Shown: in pieces, positions 22,906 through 34,317 of the stretch
How positions within the stretch are numbered: position 1 is the stretch's first letter
How the letters are laid out: every line of letters begins with the position of its first letter
Assembly: GCA_003952965.2 (NCBI GenBank)
Contig: CM025849.1
Location: forward strand, 28,015,365-28,079,364
Direction: 5' to 3'
Source: Morella rubra
Taxonomy: Eukaryota; Streptophyta; Magnoliopsida; Fagales; Myricaceae
Length of the DNA: 64,000 nucleotides
Notes under the pieces: generated by a model
What the model was told of the DNA's origin: nothing
Seen by the model: the letters and a program-made list of their open reading frames with translations, nothing else
The model's database searches: none
Position numbers and translations under genes: made by a program

Positions 22906-23059
22906 TCTTAGATTTGATGAAATAATCTTTGTATATTGCATTGTAAAAAATGATGAATGTACAGCGTCTTTATATATACACGAGTGAGCACATCAGCTCT
23001 GTAATAGAACTAACTGAACTAATTAAGTAACTTAACAATCTTTATTTAATTATCTAATA
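22906..23059 (-). repeat. 5' LTR of the mini-Copia element
   Basis: 154 bp, read on the minus strand from TATTAGATAATT to TTTCATCAAATCTAAGA. The usual TG..CA ends are changed (TA..GA). TATATATAAAG at about 22970 is a likely TATA box. Confidence 0.8.
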
Positions 23060-23064
23060 TAGCC

Positions 23065-23491
23065 ACCTTCCATCTCAACCAAGCATTGGTTTTGTCGACC
23101 GTTCATTTGTACATAGCAACTGCTTTGCTTTTTACTTCTTAGTTCTCCCCAGTTGCTGATCCTTTTTTCTTATCAACAACGAGGGAGAAGCAGAATGTAC
23201 TAAAAATAACATTTGCATCGACCACAACCTATAGCATATGTATATATCTGGTAGGAAGACAATGTTATTGAGTATTATGGTCGCTATGTACAACAACAGT
23301 AAGCATTGAAAGAATTACATAATGAGACCAAGAATTTGGAGGGGGAAGAACGAAGCCCAGTTGTTTTCTTTAATATTCAAAATATGCTTGAACATGCAAA
23401 AAGGGGGGAAAAAATGACAAAAAGGCTAAGAACTAGTATAGCAATTATAAATAATATTGAATCGGAGCAAGCTTACCACTTGTATGATGCT
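23065..23491. repeat. Tandem-block segment, NEK 3' flank, copy next to NEK fragment
   Basis: Continues the block after the mini-Copia insertion and matches 47670-48108, for example GAGGGAGAAGCAGAATGTAC and TGAGACCAAGAATTTGGAGG. No gene of its own. Confidence 0.8.
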
Positions 23492-24038
23492 TCACGAACT
23501 CCGTGCAATGTCTTCAATCATCATTCCTTTAAGACTCTTTGCTAGCCAAATGGCTGTCTCCCTTGGGGAGACCTTGTCTTTGCTAGCCAAATGGCTGTCT
23601 CCCTTGGGGAGACCTTGTCTTTCCCAAAAGGCTTCAAGACAACTGAAAGCTCATCCAGCCTATTTTGCTGGAGCAACTCTACAGACAATTCCAGTAGCCC
23701 TTCTAGTGCATCTGCCCTCTGCCTAAAGGATTTTACATCCAAAGTTTCTTTTGCTGGTGTTTCCTCATTGGTCACTGGAGAATTGGGCTTTGTTGGCTCC
23801 AAGGGATTAGATTTTGGAACTGTAGGGTCAGGATCTCTAGCATCCACTTCCCTGGAACCAGATTGATCAGAAACATTCGATCTTAAACTCAATGTGTCAG
23901 AATCAAGTGAGGATTTTAGACTTGCAGAAGCACTCATATTTTTTGTTTCTATCTCATCTCTTACTATATTTATCAGATTACCAACATCCACATTCTGAAC
24001 CCCCATCTCTACAGTTTCTAGCACTGGTTGTTCACTTG
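23492..24038 (-). pseudogene. NEK kinase pseudogene, C-terminal piece
   Basis: Near-identical to the last 500 bp of the NEK gene at 48109-48608, ending in the conserved tail [14 protein letters not shown]. It carries a 41-bp tandem duplication (GCTAGCCAAATGGCTGTCTC starts both units, near 23541 and 23582) that shifts the reading frame just before the natural end, while the old stop remains at 23492. At 24038 the match to NEK ends abruptly. Confidence 0.9.
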
Positions 24039-25324
24039 GTGAAAATGGCAACCATCTCCGCCCTCACTATTAACCGGAGAACAGCTACCGATGCCAGTAC
24101 CCGTGGCGGTGCCAGTTAACTGGCACACCACCAGTACTGATGAACATCTCTAGTTGTGGCTTTTCTCGTACAAGTGATGGCAATGGCGGGAAGAGATATT
24201 CCTGCTGTTTACAATCCACTTCTCGCTCCCGCCATTACTATTTTTAAAAAAGGGGCTCAAAATGGCATTGTAGTTTCGGAAAGATCTAACATAAACCAAC
24301 GTCATTTTTCATGTAAAGAAAACGACATAGTTTGAAAGAGGTTCGTTTGATTCTGCTATGTTGGCTTCTTCCCTTATTTTATGAGTCATAATTTTTGTCT
24401 CCCTTTGTTTCTTAAGTTCTCTTTCTATGTATCGACATATTGCTCTTGCTCTTGCCTATTGATTTTTCCGTACTTCCACCAATATTGCTATCCACCCCAT
24501 ATATTATTAGGAGTGTAGGAAGTCATTTCAAAAAACTACAGGGGGAGTTATTTAAAAACAGCTCAAATTAAAAATGCAAACAAATTAAAATATTTGTCCT
24601 AAAAAAGACATGGATTGTTAACAATAGGAGAAGATCACGGAAAAAGGAGAAACTAATTTAATTGGACATAAATAAAAGTGTAAAAAAAAAAAAAAATCGT
24701 CAATTGATTTCGGAGAAGTGATGGAAACCACATAAAACAGGAAAAGAAATAAGATGGAAACCATCGGTGTGGAACTGAGTACCGTATCCCACGAGCCGGG
24801 TGCCAAGTAGAGAAAGAAAGAAAAGAAAACCTAGAAAGGGAGACTCTAAACAATAGACGGCCCTCATTGATTAGAAATCGGCAGTTAATTACCAATGAGC
24901 CCTCCTTGCATCTTGCTGTGCCAGACCTTCATCTAGTCATAGACTTTGTCGCTGACTTCAGTAGATTGAAGTGTTGGGTCGGTGAGTAGTGGGCCAATGG
25001 GCTTGCCAGTGTGGGCTTGGGAGCTGTGTTAACTCGTAGGGCTTTATTTATGAGTCACAGAGGTCGTGGATAATTGACAGTGCATGGGAGCATACGAGTA
25101 TTTATCAGAATATTCATGCCTATGAATAGTAGATTTCTTTTCATTCATGCATGGAATCGTTTTCCCCACTTGGACTAAGCTTTTGAGAAGAAGCATTAAG
25201 GCCATAATTTCTAGTAATGGGAAAAAGCAAAGTTGCCTGTAATTATAGTTGCTAGCATGCATGCGCAAATTAAGATATCATATGATGCAGGGTTGTCAAG
25301 TCTTATTAACAATCAACCCTCATT
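24039..25324. other. Unrelated filler between two NEK pseudogene pieces
   Basis: The corresponding NEK region (48620-52480) is missing here and replaced by 1.3 kb of sequence I cannot identify. Near 24080-24130 there is GCCAGTTAACTGGCAC, a perfect 14-bp palindrome core. Short A-rich tracts occur near 24680. No convincing open frame. Confidence 0.5.
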
Positions 25325-25550
25325 ACATATGATGAATTTTACCTCTTTCTGAGTTTCTGACCTGAAGAACAGAAGAAATGGGAAGTCCTCTAGTCCCACC
25401 CTAACATCCAGAATAATAGAAGCCTACAATCTCAGTATAATTCCTAGACTCGGAAACATTTCAGGATTGGTATTTTGCATGGGAGTAAACTCAGCTTAAA
25501 CTGATTGCAGATTGTAGCCCCTTCCATCTCAACCGAGCATTGGTTTCGTT
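25325..25550. repeat. Tandem-block segment S, partial copy
   Basis: Matches 47500-47705 (AATAATAGAAGCCT, ATTTCAGGATTGGTATTTTG, CATCTCAACCGAGCATTGG) and then joins directly to sequence matching NEK intron DNA near 52480. This junction does not exist in the NEK locus and marks a deletion or recombination. Confidence 0.8.
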
Positions 25551-25740
25551 TTCTTTCCCAAAAAGAATGAGAGTCTCATTTTCTTTCCCAAAAAGAAATT
25601 TCAGTCAAACTATGACTGGTGAGGCAAGTATATACCACGTGATATTGTTATGTTCAGTATCATAAATCCATCAACTAAATTTTACTTGAATCTCTGGACC
25701 AAAAAAAGCATCCCAATAAAACATGGCAAAATACATGAAG

Positions 25741-27206
25741 GACTTACAAAAGCTTTGAAAGCAGGACGATAAGCAGCCATCTCATACATGCAGCACCCTG
25801 GTCAACAAAAAACTATTTAAGCCAAAAAACTTAAACTGTTGGGAAAATGTAGATTTTTTTATTTGAATTATATTATCTAACACGCCCCAGCACTTGTGAG
25901 CTGGACTTCCCCTTAATAATTAGACCCTATACATGGATATTTTAATTCAAATGGAGGCAAAGTGTTGAGTCAAAGTTCAAACTCAGGTTCTGCTATAATA
26001 CCATTTGAATCATTATCTATCCCAAAAGATTAAACCGTAGAAAGTGGTAGATTTTGTTATTTAAATTATTTTATCTAATAAAACTAAACAAATACCTAGA
26101 GACCAAATATCAGAATTAAAGCCATAGGGAATATCTGCAAGGAGTTCAGGACACATATAATTGGGAGTTCCAACCACCTGCATTTGAAGGAAGAGAAAAC
26201 ATATCAAAACCACAGCGAAAATAGAAACAGCTAAAGAATAAGACACAATCTACTTTCCTCCTATTATTATTATGTTGTAGTTACAGAGAAGAAGATTTAG
26301 CAATGCCATCATCTATGAGGTAAAACAAATTTACGATAAGCATTAACGAAGTGTTTATTTGACCTATGAATGAGCGTTGAAGGGGAGAAGCTATGGTTAC
26401 TATGAGCAAATTTTCATACATTCTTTCCGTTGTTTTTTACGAATGTTTCAACACAGGGACTAACTTCGAAAATTTCACAAATTAGTTAGTTTCCAACCAT
26501 GATAAAAAAAAAAAAAAAAAAAAATGGATTTATATACGTCACTTTGACATTTATCAACCTCGAAAGCTGTCTAGTCTTTTCCTAAATGTCAGCACTTTAA
26601 GTTATGAAACTTCAGTGGAACTGTAATTCGCCTGGAGGGAATAAGTGTTTCAGATGGATACAAGGATATCCTGTTATCAGGCTAATTATAGTCTACTAAA
26701 TGCAGCAATATTTACCTTTACAAATAATAAAGGATTAAGTGGCTCAAAAAAGAAAGGCAATAATTTTTGTCTAAAGTGTATGCTCTTTGTTCTTCATGGT
26801 ATCAGAGTCAAATATAGAGACTGAGTTTGCCAATCCAATCATTTTCGTAACAAACAAAAGAACCTCCATATGAAGTACATACAGAAGAGGCCGAGTCATC
26901 TGCCTTCAGAGTCTTAGTAAGTACAAAATCACCTATATAAAACCAGCCAAGAACAACGAAAATCAGTATATCAGTGCAAAACAAATTACTACCCAAATAA
27001 CAACATAGATTAACTAACCAAGGCGAATGTCCAGATATTTGGTTAGAAAGATATTGGAACACTGGTGAGAGAGCAGAAAACAAGTTAGATATGAAACCTT
27101 GACAGGCAATGAAGAAAAACAAGTTAAATATTTGTGACAGGAACAACTAGTTTGTACGCATACTTTTAAATCACGGTGTAGAACGAAATTCGAATGTAGA
27201 TATTCC
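25741..27206 (-). pseudogene. NEK kinase pseudogene, kinase-domain piece (exons 10 to 6)
   Basis: Matches 52620-54140 of the NEK gene including introns. Exon 10 is near 25750-25800, exon 9 ([20 protein letters not shown]) at 26098-26179, exon 8 near 26875-26930, exon 7 near 27018-27060, and a truncated exon 6 with [11 protein letters not shown]. The magnesium-binding DFG motif reads DFV, and the following LAK reads LTK, so even the intact parts would be kinase-dead. The match stops at 27206, inside exon 6. Confidence 0.9.
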
Positions 27207-28139
27207 TCTGCCTTCCGGCCGTGATCCGCCACTCTCCACTCGCCGTAGGAGTTTGCCGCCCTCAACTTGAGTCATGGTTCCGCCACTGCTGGCTTCTTCG
27301 CCATATGCACAAAAATAGCAAAACTAACCAAATAATCATTTCAAACATAGAGAGACAACAATCCATATAAAATTTGAATTTTCATAAATGTCTGTACAAA
27401 GACTTCACGAAACAGGACACAATACTTTACAAAATTCAAAACTTTACAAATAAATATCTATCACCATCGCAGGAAACAAACGCAGAAAACCCAATCCATA
27501 AAGATCTTTACAAATAAAAATCTGCAACAACGACGCCAGATCTACAACCCAAAAATACAGATCTACAACAAACCCAGGAAAAAAAAAAATCTACAATGAA
27601 TAAAGAACTTTACAAAACCAAGGACTTCACAAAATGCGGCAAGATCTACAACAAACATGCCAAAAGAAAATCTGCCACAAACACAGGAAAAAAAAAAAAA
27701 AAATCGGCAACAACAGATTTCACAAATTGCAGCCCCATCTCTCCCAAATAGCTGGGTTACCAGCCAATGAGCTTCAAAAAATTCCAGCCGCTCCACATAG
27801 CCCATTATACCTCTTCACTAACTGTTATCTTTGCTCAAACCCTTTCTTGATACATCTTGTCGTCGCTTCTTGTTTCTCGGTAAATGTGAGATTTGGGTTG
27901 AAATAGGAAAAACACCGGGTGTTAGAAGATGGGAGTGGAGCTCTCGACGCAGATCTAGGTGAAGATATTCGGAGATGATGAGAAAGGGCAAAGGAAAAAA
28001 AAGTAGAGGAAACAAGGGAGAGAGAGACGAGATTGAAAGAGTTGTTTTTTTTTTCATAATGTCAGGAAATAATTGAAAAGCTACTTTCGTGGTCAATGGG
28101 TCATCAGTAAACGACATGAATACATATAGATGACGACCC
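27207..28139. other. Gap between NEK pseudogene and NHL2
   Basis: No gene seen. GTTCCGCCACTGCTGG at about 27278 is a lone end of a CAGTGGCGGA-type hAT element whose other end is not visible, close to the breakpoint of the NEK match. The remainder is A-rich sequence with repeated AATCTACAA(C/T)-type words. Confidence 0.5.
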
Positions 28140-28271
28140 ATATGGACAAGATATGAGCTGAAAAATACATTTTAGAAAGCTCAGCCAACTACAAAAAAGG
28201 GAAGAGAAAACGGGTCGAACTGAAAAGAGAGCTATTAAAGAAGATAACTAGTGATGAAAGGCTCCCAAAAT

Positions 28272-28978
28272 TTAGTCCGAAGAATAATGACTAACTTTGC
28301 AGTTCTGATCTCTTCCTTCTTTCAACTTTCCCTTTCCTTTAGGAAATGAGATGAATGTGGCTTTCAGATTCGTGCAGGAAACAACCATTGATCCTTTCAT
28401 GCTAAGCCAGTTTCCAGCTCTAAAGGTTGTCGAAACCAACATCTTCACGTTGAAATTGACCTCCCCACCGCTTGGATTCTCAGGCAACTTCTTCGGCTCC
28501 TTTTTCTTCAGCTTCTTTCCAAAGCAGCTCGAATTCGCTTTTAGCGCAGCACTAAAAGTGGTATTCTTATTCTCCTCCAAAGAAAGGTGTTTCATGATCG
28601 GAGACCCAGAAATTACATGGGTTCCCATGTAATCCAAATAGATATCGACATTGTAGAAGTAAATTTGTATTTTCTTGTTGGGGTTTCTCGCCAAGATTTC
28701 GATATCAAAGTCTCCGCCGCTTACTCGAGAGTGATCACAAAGAGTAAAGTTGGAGACGGCGAGGGAGGTGACTCCGAAAAGGGGAAGTTGTGGGGTGAGG
28801 ATAAGCCATGCAAGGGACATGATAAGGCTAATTATGATTAACATAGACAGCAGTACCCAGCTCACACGGAGTACGACGGCGTAACACTTGCGGTTAGGGG
28901 GCTGCGAAACAGTTTGGGGTCCCCTACTGCTTGTGTTAGGAGGGCCGCTAACAGTTGGAGTATGGAGGAAAGCGCCAT
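28272..28978 (-). pseudogene. NHL/LEA_2 gene, copy 2, frameshifted N-terminus
   Basis: About 95 percent identical to NHL1 over the membrane helix and LEA_2 domain. The ATG (28978) is conserved, but a net loss of 4 bases about 18 bases after it shifts the frame, which then meets a stop at the start of the membrane helix. Upstream, a TAG replaces a Tyr codon in the extended frame. The domain frame is open from before the helix to the stop at 28272 (KLKEGRDQNCKV then SHYSSD). An internal Met in the helix (MLIIISLIMS) could in principle start a shortened membrane protein. I call it a pseudogene. Confidence 0.85.
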
Positions 28979-29456
28979 GGGAAGGTACACGTAGGGCTAC
29001 TGGCCTGTGTCTAAAGGATGTAGTGGTGGCTGAATCAGGGTTTGTCTGTTGCTCTTTTTGCTCAAAGTGTCCTGTTACAGAAAGTTTGGAAACAACGTGA
29101 AGAAAGTGCCCTTAAATATTGTTCCCAAAACGCGTAGAAACCGCGTTTTCGCGATCATAAACTTCTAGCGAATCAGGGCCACTCACGTCAAGTGCCGGCG
29201 CCGTAAATTTGTTGGACGGACCTCGGCAAGATTCCCTCTTTTTGGCTAATTCAAGTTGGGAAGGCATGCACGTAATGCTTGGCACGCGCGCGCACACATT
29301 GCTTCCAATAAAACAGAATGAGTAGGGACTAGGGAGCACCTTTACGCGTGGCAAAAAAAGAAGGAACAGATTAAAATATACCGTGGGACCCTGCCACATA
29401 TGCAGTAGGTAGGAGCTTGCGTTAATGAAATTTCGGTGAAGGATGCGGAGGATGAG
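28979..29456. other. Upstream region of NHL2, block sequence
   Basis: Matches the upstream region of NHL1 (12480-12640 and 14440-14760) in pieces. It contains the same TGCCGGCGCCGTAAATTTG-like segment. No gene. Confidence 0.6.
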
Positions 29457-30138
29457 CAGTGGCGGAGCCAGGATAAATCGAATTTTAAAGGCGAAATTTC
29501 GTAATGCAAAAATAGTTACGAATACATGTACCGTACTATGCTACAACTGAAAAGACAATTGTATCCTACGATTTTGCATCTAGTCTGGTGGAAAACATAT
29601 ACCAGTTGTTCTTTAACAGCACCAATTTTTTCAACTTTCCTTCTCTTCTCGAGTCCATCATGTAGACAAGCTTCATTTTTCACTTGCGTATTTTGCTTAG
29701 CAGCATTGATCAAGAAGAAATTGTTTTCCCCAAGTCCCTCAATAACAAATATCTTGATAATTCATGGGAAAATTTCAGAAATTAAAATACCAATTAAGAG
29801 GTGCACTGTGCACAATTATGTCTAACCAGTTGATCACCTAATTTATGTCCAAAGATGAGCTATCACATGCAATATGATAAAAAAAAAATAAATAAATAAC
29901 CAACTCACCAAGAAAACTTAAAAAATTCACAGAAAACAATATATTAGCAAAAAATTGAAATTACAGACCCATCAACCAATAACCCAATAAAAATTACAGA
30001 AAAATCCATTTTACATAAAAGCTCAAATAAAAAAACTCTAGTAAGATGGGTATCTAATGATTAAAAAAAAAATTACATATAAAAATGTGACGAATGGGTA
30101 TCGATCGCCCTGGGTCGATACCTCTCGTTCCGCCACTG
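29457..30138. mobile_element. hAT-like non-autonomous element, CAGTGGCGGA ends
   Basis: Starts CAGTGGCGGAGCCAGGAT and ends, inverted, CAGTGGCGGAACGAGAGG. Flanking 8-mers AGGATGAG and AGGATTAA share 6 of 8 bases. It is 682 bp long. Internal open frames (for example 29516-29713) match nothing I recognise. It sits at the junction of two block pieces, next to the inverted segment. Confidence 0.75.
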
Positions 30139-30145
30139 AGGATTA

Positions 30146-30362
30146 ACAATTGTTTCAATTAGTACGTCGCAATGGCTCCCTTAATTATGTGCGAGAATTT
30201 CGCTTGAGTAATGGGAAGCGGGCTAGTCCCTGAAAGAATAATTCAGAAGAAGAAAAATTGCAAAATCTGATGTAACTGATCTAATCCGTTAGTTAACATG
30301 ATATTATTTTAAAACACAGATTAAAAAAAATTCACTTCTCAAATTATTTACGAAACTACAGG
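30146..30362 (-). repeat. Inverted copy of 14757-14990
   Basis: Reverse complement of the segment at 14757-14990. See that entry for shared words. Confidence 0.8.
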
Positions 30363-30954
30363 GAAAAAAAAACCTCAATAAAGTGTAGAAACGAATCCAT
30401 TATACCTTTATTAAATAAAAGCAACATGTGGAACTTGTTTTTTAGCAGCCCGAGCAACACGTACAGACTACAGTAGTCATATGTTATATATAATACCTTA
30501 TTTATTATATTCTCCGGACTTTGTATACGTGCCCTCGTGTAGGCTTTTATTCCACAAGAGCCTAGACTAGGCAGTAAACTGGAATTGGTAGAGGCTGACA
30601 CGCGAACAGTATCGAAGGATTGAAGACCAGCATTGGAAACAGTGAGCCGTAGCATCGTTTGAAATTTTCTGGACTCCATATGGCCGAGATCGAATTGTTT
30701 GGTCTCGGGTATCCAAGGATTGAGAACGATAAAATGATATATTTTCTGAGTTATCAAACCATAGCATTTTTTCTTTTTTTTTTTTTTTTTTTTTTGTTAA
30801 TCGAGATGTTAACGAGAAGCGCGCCACTTAAGTCGATAGGCTGTCTCTAAAATTGTCCAGAAGATATTCCAGATATTTTATTTTTCTTTTTTTTTGAATC
30901 TTTGTTGGAACTAATCCTTTTAGTTTTGCTATTACTTGTATTCAATAAAAATAA
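30363..30954. other. Gene-free stretch
   Basis: No gene recognised. A poly-T tract lies at about 30771-30795. Open frames here have no family features. Confidence 0.5.
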
Positions 30955-31165
30955 TCGTACTTGGTTTAGAACAAAATATCAAGTAAACAATGAATTGAAA
31001 AGTCATACTTCTCCTTTTGATTCATTAATCATTAACATAACTCTATACAATATCACTAAATAATATCTATGTAACATCTTTATCAATCATATTACTCAAT
31101 AAATAAATATAAATATGTGACATATAAATAATTATTATTCAAACGAATAATTTTTAGGGCATTAT
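30955..31165. repeat. Repeat shared with 35383-35613
   Basis: Both copies start TTGGT(T/C)TAGAACAAAATATC, contain ATTAATCATTAAC, and end (T/A)GGGCATTATTCTTA-like just before a segment S copy. They are therefore part of the tandem block, or an old element shared by blocks. Confidence 0.75.
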
Positions 31166-31620
31166 TCTTACATAAAGATCTCTCCAATCTCCTCACCTCA
31201 CTTATTAAGACGTCTCCCTCAGCATGCAGAATAATAGAAGCCTTCAATCTCATTTCACCAAATATAACCCCATCCTCCTTAGATAAACGTAACACACAAC
31301 AGGGAATGATGTATAATTCCAAGACGCATAAACATTTCAGGATTTGGTATTTTGCATGGGAGTAAACTCGACTTAAAATCATTGTAGATTGTAGCCGCCT
31401 TCCATATCAATCGAGCATTGGTTTCGTTGTCGACTGTTCATTTGTACATAGCGGCTGCTTTTGCTTTTTACTTCTCCGTTCTCCCCAGTTGCTAATCCTT
31501 GTTTTCTTTAATATTCAAACTATGCTTAAACATGCAAAAAGGTGGAAAACATGACAAAAACCTAAGAATTCCTATAGCAGTTACAAATAATATTGAATCA
31601 GAGAGCTTTCCAGTTGTATG
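31166..31620. repeat. Tandem-block segment S, copy 3
   Basis: Matches 47440-48100, including the uninterrupted GATTTGGTATTTTGCATGGG and GATTGTAGCCGCCTTCC words. These show the empty sites of the solo LTR and of the mini-Copia insertion. Confidence 0.85.
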
Positions 31621-31769
31621 GGTAGGAATAATATCCTAAAATTATTTGTCTAATAATAATTATTTAGATGTCACATTATATATATTTATTAATAATATGA
31701 TGTGACATAAGATATTATATATATTATTAAGTGATATTATAAAAAAGTCATACTAATAATTAATAAATC

Positions 31770-32480
31770 AAAGTTTAGAAGTATCTGCAAGAGTTCGGAC
31801 ACATAATTGAGAGAGATCCAACCACCTGCATATGAAGGAAGAGAAAACATATCAAAACCACAGCGAAAATAGAAACAGCTAAAGAACAAGACACAATCTA
31901 CTTTTCTCCTATTATATATTATTATGTTGTAGTTACAGAGAAGAAGATTGGCAATGCCATCATCTACGAGGAAAAACAAAATTTACTATAAGCTAATATT
32001 AACGAAGTGTTTATTTGACCAATGAATGAGCGTTGAAGGGGAGGCTATGGTTACTATGAGCAAATTTTTCAGACGTTCTTTCCGTTGTTCTTACAAATGT
32101 TTCGACACAGGTAATAACTTCGAAAATTAACTTCACAAATTAGTTGGTTTCCAACCATGAGAAGAAAAAAAAACAAAAACAAAAATGGGATTTATATAAT
32201 GTCACTTTGACATTTATCAACCTTGAAAGCTGTCTAGTCTTTTCCTAAATGTCAGCACTTTTAAGTGTTTCCTTTTTTTTTTTCTTGGATTTTTTTTTAT
32301 TGGCCGGAAAATAAGTGTTTCAGATGGATACAAGGATATCCTGCTATCAGCCTCATTATACTCTACTGAATGCAGCAATATTTCCTTTTCTTTTTTTATA
32401 CATGCAGAATTTAAATCGTTTTCTCTACAACTTTGGAGGACGTAACCTCAAACTAGCCTATTTTTCAGCTTGTAATGCAC
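31770..32480 (-). pseudogene. NEK kinase pseudogene, short relic (exon 9 and introns)
   Basis: Matches 53040-53620 of the NEK gene: remnant of exon 9 near 31780-31830 with several deletions, followed by intron words such as GAAGGAAGAGAAAACAT, CAACCTTGAAAGCTGTCTAG and GATACAAGGATATCCTG. Nothing translatable remains. It lies between segment S copy 3 and NHL copy 3, the same order as in the other blocks. Confidence 0.85.
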
Positions 32481-33288
32481 CGCTTACATTTGCTCAATCA
32501 ATCAAAATACACCTCCCAAAAAAAAAAAAAAGGAAATTCAAAATCCAATTCCTTTGTTTCAAAACGAGTGTGTGTGTATATATATATATATAATCATTGG
32601 AAGATCAAAAATTTGATTGGCTTCGTTCTTCTCCAATCATTTCCCCCCGCATCATAAACTATATGAAATTAGTAGTCAAAAGGTTAAAGCGGAAAGTGGT
32701 CGAGGAATCCCAATATAAAGTACAGAATAAGAATCTTGCATCGAGTGCTTCCAACAATATCCATCCTGCACCAGAAAATGAAAAAAGCGCAGAGTTTCGT
32801 AACGCGGTTAGTTTTTTCCGCTTCTTTACTTCTTTAACTCTTTTAGTGGATTATATTTATTTCATTTTTAAAAAAGAAAACAGAACAAAACAGTCGTTTA
32901 TTTCTATAAGTTTTTCACAGGTTCAAGATATATATATATATATCTTGTTCAAGATATATATATATATATATCTGATACATATAGACGACGACCCCATATG
33001 GACAAGACATGAGCTGAACAAAATATTTTAAAAAGCTCAGCCAACTACAAAAGGAAACTGGTTAAGCTGAAAAGAGCAATTAAAGAAGTCTAGATCTTCT
33101 AATCTTCTAGGGATGGATGAAAAAAGTGTTGGAGTTTCTACACAGCAGTGAAATTTATGAAAAAGTTTTTTTAGGATCTGTAAAAGGTATTCCTAATTTT
33201 TCCCGCCACCCACACAGAGGCTTAGTCTGAAGAAAAATGATGAACTTTGCAATTATGATCTCTGCCTTCTTTCAACTTTCCCTTTGCT
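32481..33288. other. 3' flank of NHL3 with AT palindrome
   Basis: 32630-33080 matches 11435-11760 near NHL1. A duplicated AT palindrome, CAAGATATATATATAT followed by its inverse, lies at about 32925-32975. No gene. Confidence 0.6.
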
Positions 33289-33954
33289 TTAGGAGAAGAG
33301 AATGTAACTTTCAGATTCCTGCAGGAAACAACCATGCATTGATCCTTTCATGATAAGCCAGTTTCCAGCTCTAAAGGTTGTCGAAACCAACATCTTCACG
33401 TTGAAATTGACCTCCCCACTGCTTGAATTCTCAGGCAACTTCTTCGACTCCTTTTTCGTCAGAGAGCAAAGCGTTATATGCAGATTCTTTCTAAAGCAGC
33501 TCGAATTCGCTTTTAGCGGAGCACTAAAAGTAGTATTCTTATTCTCCTCCGAAAAAAGGTGTTTCATGATCGGAGACCCAGAAATTACATGGGTTCCCAT
33601 GTAAAAAAAATGGATGTCGACATTGTCGAAGTACATTTGTATTTTATTGTTGGGGTTTCTCGCCAAGATTTCGATATCAAAGTCTCCGCTTACTCGAGAG
33701 TGATCGGAAAGAGTGAAGTTGGAGACGGTGAGGGAGGTGACTCCGAAAAGGGGAAGTTGTGGGTTGAGGATAAGCCATGCAAGGGACATGATAAGGCTAA
33801 TTATGATTAACATCGACAGCAGTACCCAGCTCACACGGAGTACTACGACGACGGAACACTAGGGATTAGGGGGCTGCAAAACAGTTTGGGGGCCTCTAAT
33901 GCTTGTGTTATGAGGGCCGCTAACGGTACTTGGAGTACTGGAGGAAAGCTCCAT
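33289..33954 (-). pseudogene. NHL/LEA_2 gene, copy 3, nonsense mutation and frameshifted end
   Basis: The ATG at 33954 and the first 30 or so codons are in frame with the domain, but the Lys codon before the membrane helix is changed to TAG (CCC TAG TGT). The LEA_2 domain is otherwise open, with an in-frame insertion of 21 bp (7 codons) near 33470 in the KNL/KKE region. The C-terminus is frameshifted after NWLIMKGSM and ends early at 33289. The premature stop and lost C-terminus make it a pseudogene. Confidence 0.87.
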
Positions 33955-34317
33955 GGGTAGGTACACGTAGGGCTACTGGCTTGTGTCTAAAGGATGTAGT
34001 GGTGGCTGAATTAGGGTTTTCTGTTGCTCAAAGTGTGCTGTTATAGAAAGGTTGGGAACAACGAGAAGAAATTTGGAAAGTATATGGAAACCCTCTAAAC
34101 GCGTAGATTTGATATTTGAAACTAAATGGAAACTCCTCTAAACGCGTAGGTTTAGCTGCATCCTTGACGTTGAAACATGTAAGCCATTTTATAACATGTA
34201 CATATTGGTATTTATGTATGATTTTTTTAGATTTAAGATTTTAGTTTGTTTTGTAAATTTTGTTGAATATATCATTGCATCTCGGAATACTTTTGCGAAC
34301 AAAAATGCTCTGCCAAA
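33955..34317. other. Upstream region of NHL3, block sequence
   Basis: Corresponds to the NHL1 upstream region (GGTTGGGAACAACGAGAAGAAA and AACGCGTAG words), with an internal duplication of the AAACTCCTCTAAACGCGTAG segment. No gene. Confidence 0.6.

Larger units (their letters stand above)
22289..23059 (-). mobile_element. Internally deleted Copia-type mini-element
   Basis: Inserted between two copies of TAGCC (22284-22288 and 23060-23064). Sister copies at 47660, 31390 and 25510 show the empty site with a single TAGCC. On the minus strand it has a 154-bp 5' LTR (23059-22906), a PBS directly next to it, the start of a Copia gag gene, and then only the last 41 bp or so of the 3' LTR (22289-22330). 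The two LTR ends differ at one base of those 41, so the element is fairly young. Pol is missing entirely. Confidence 0.9.
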
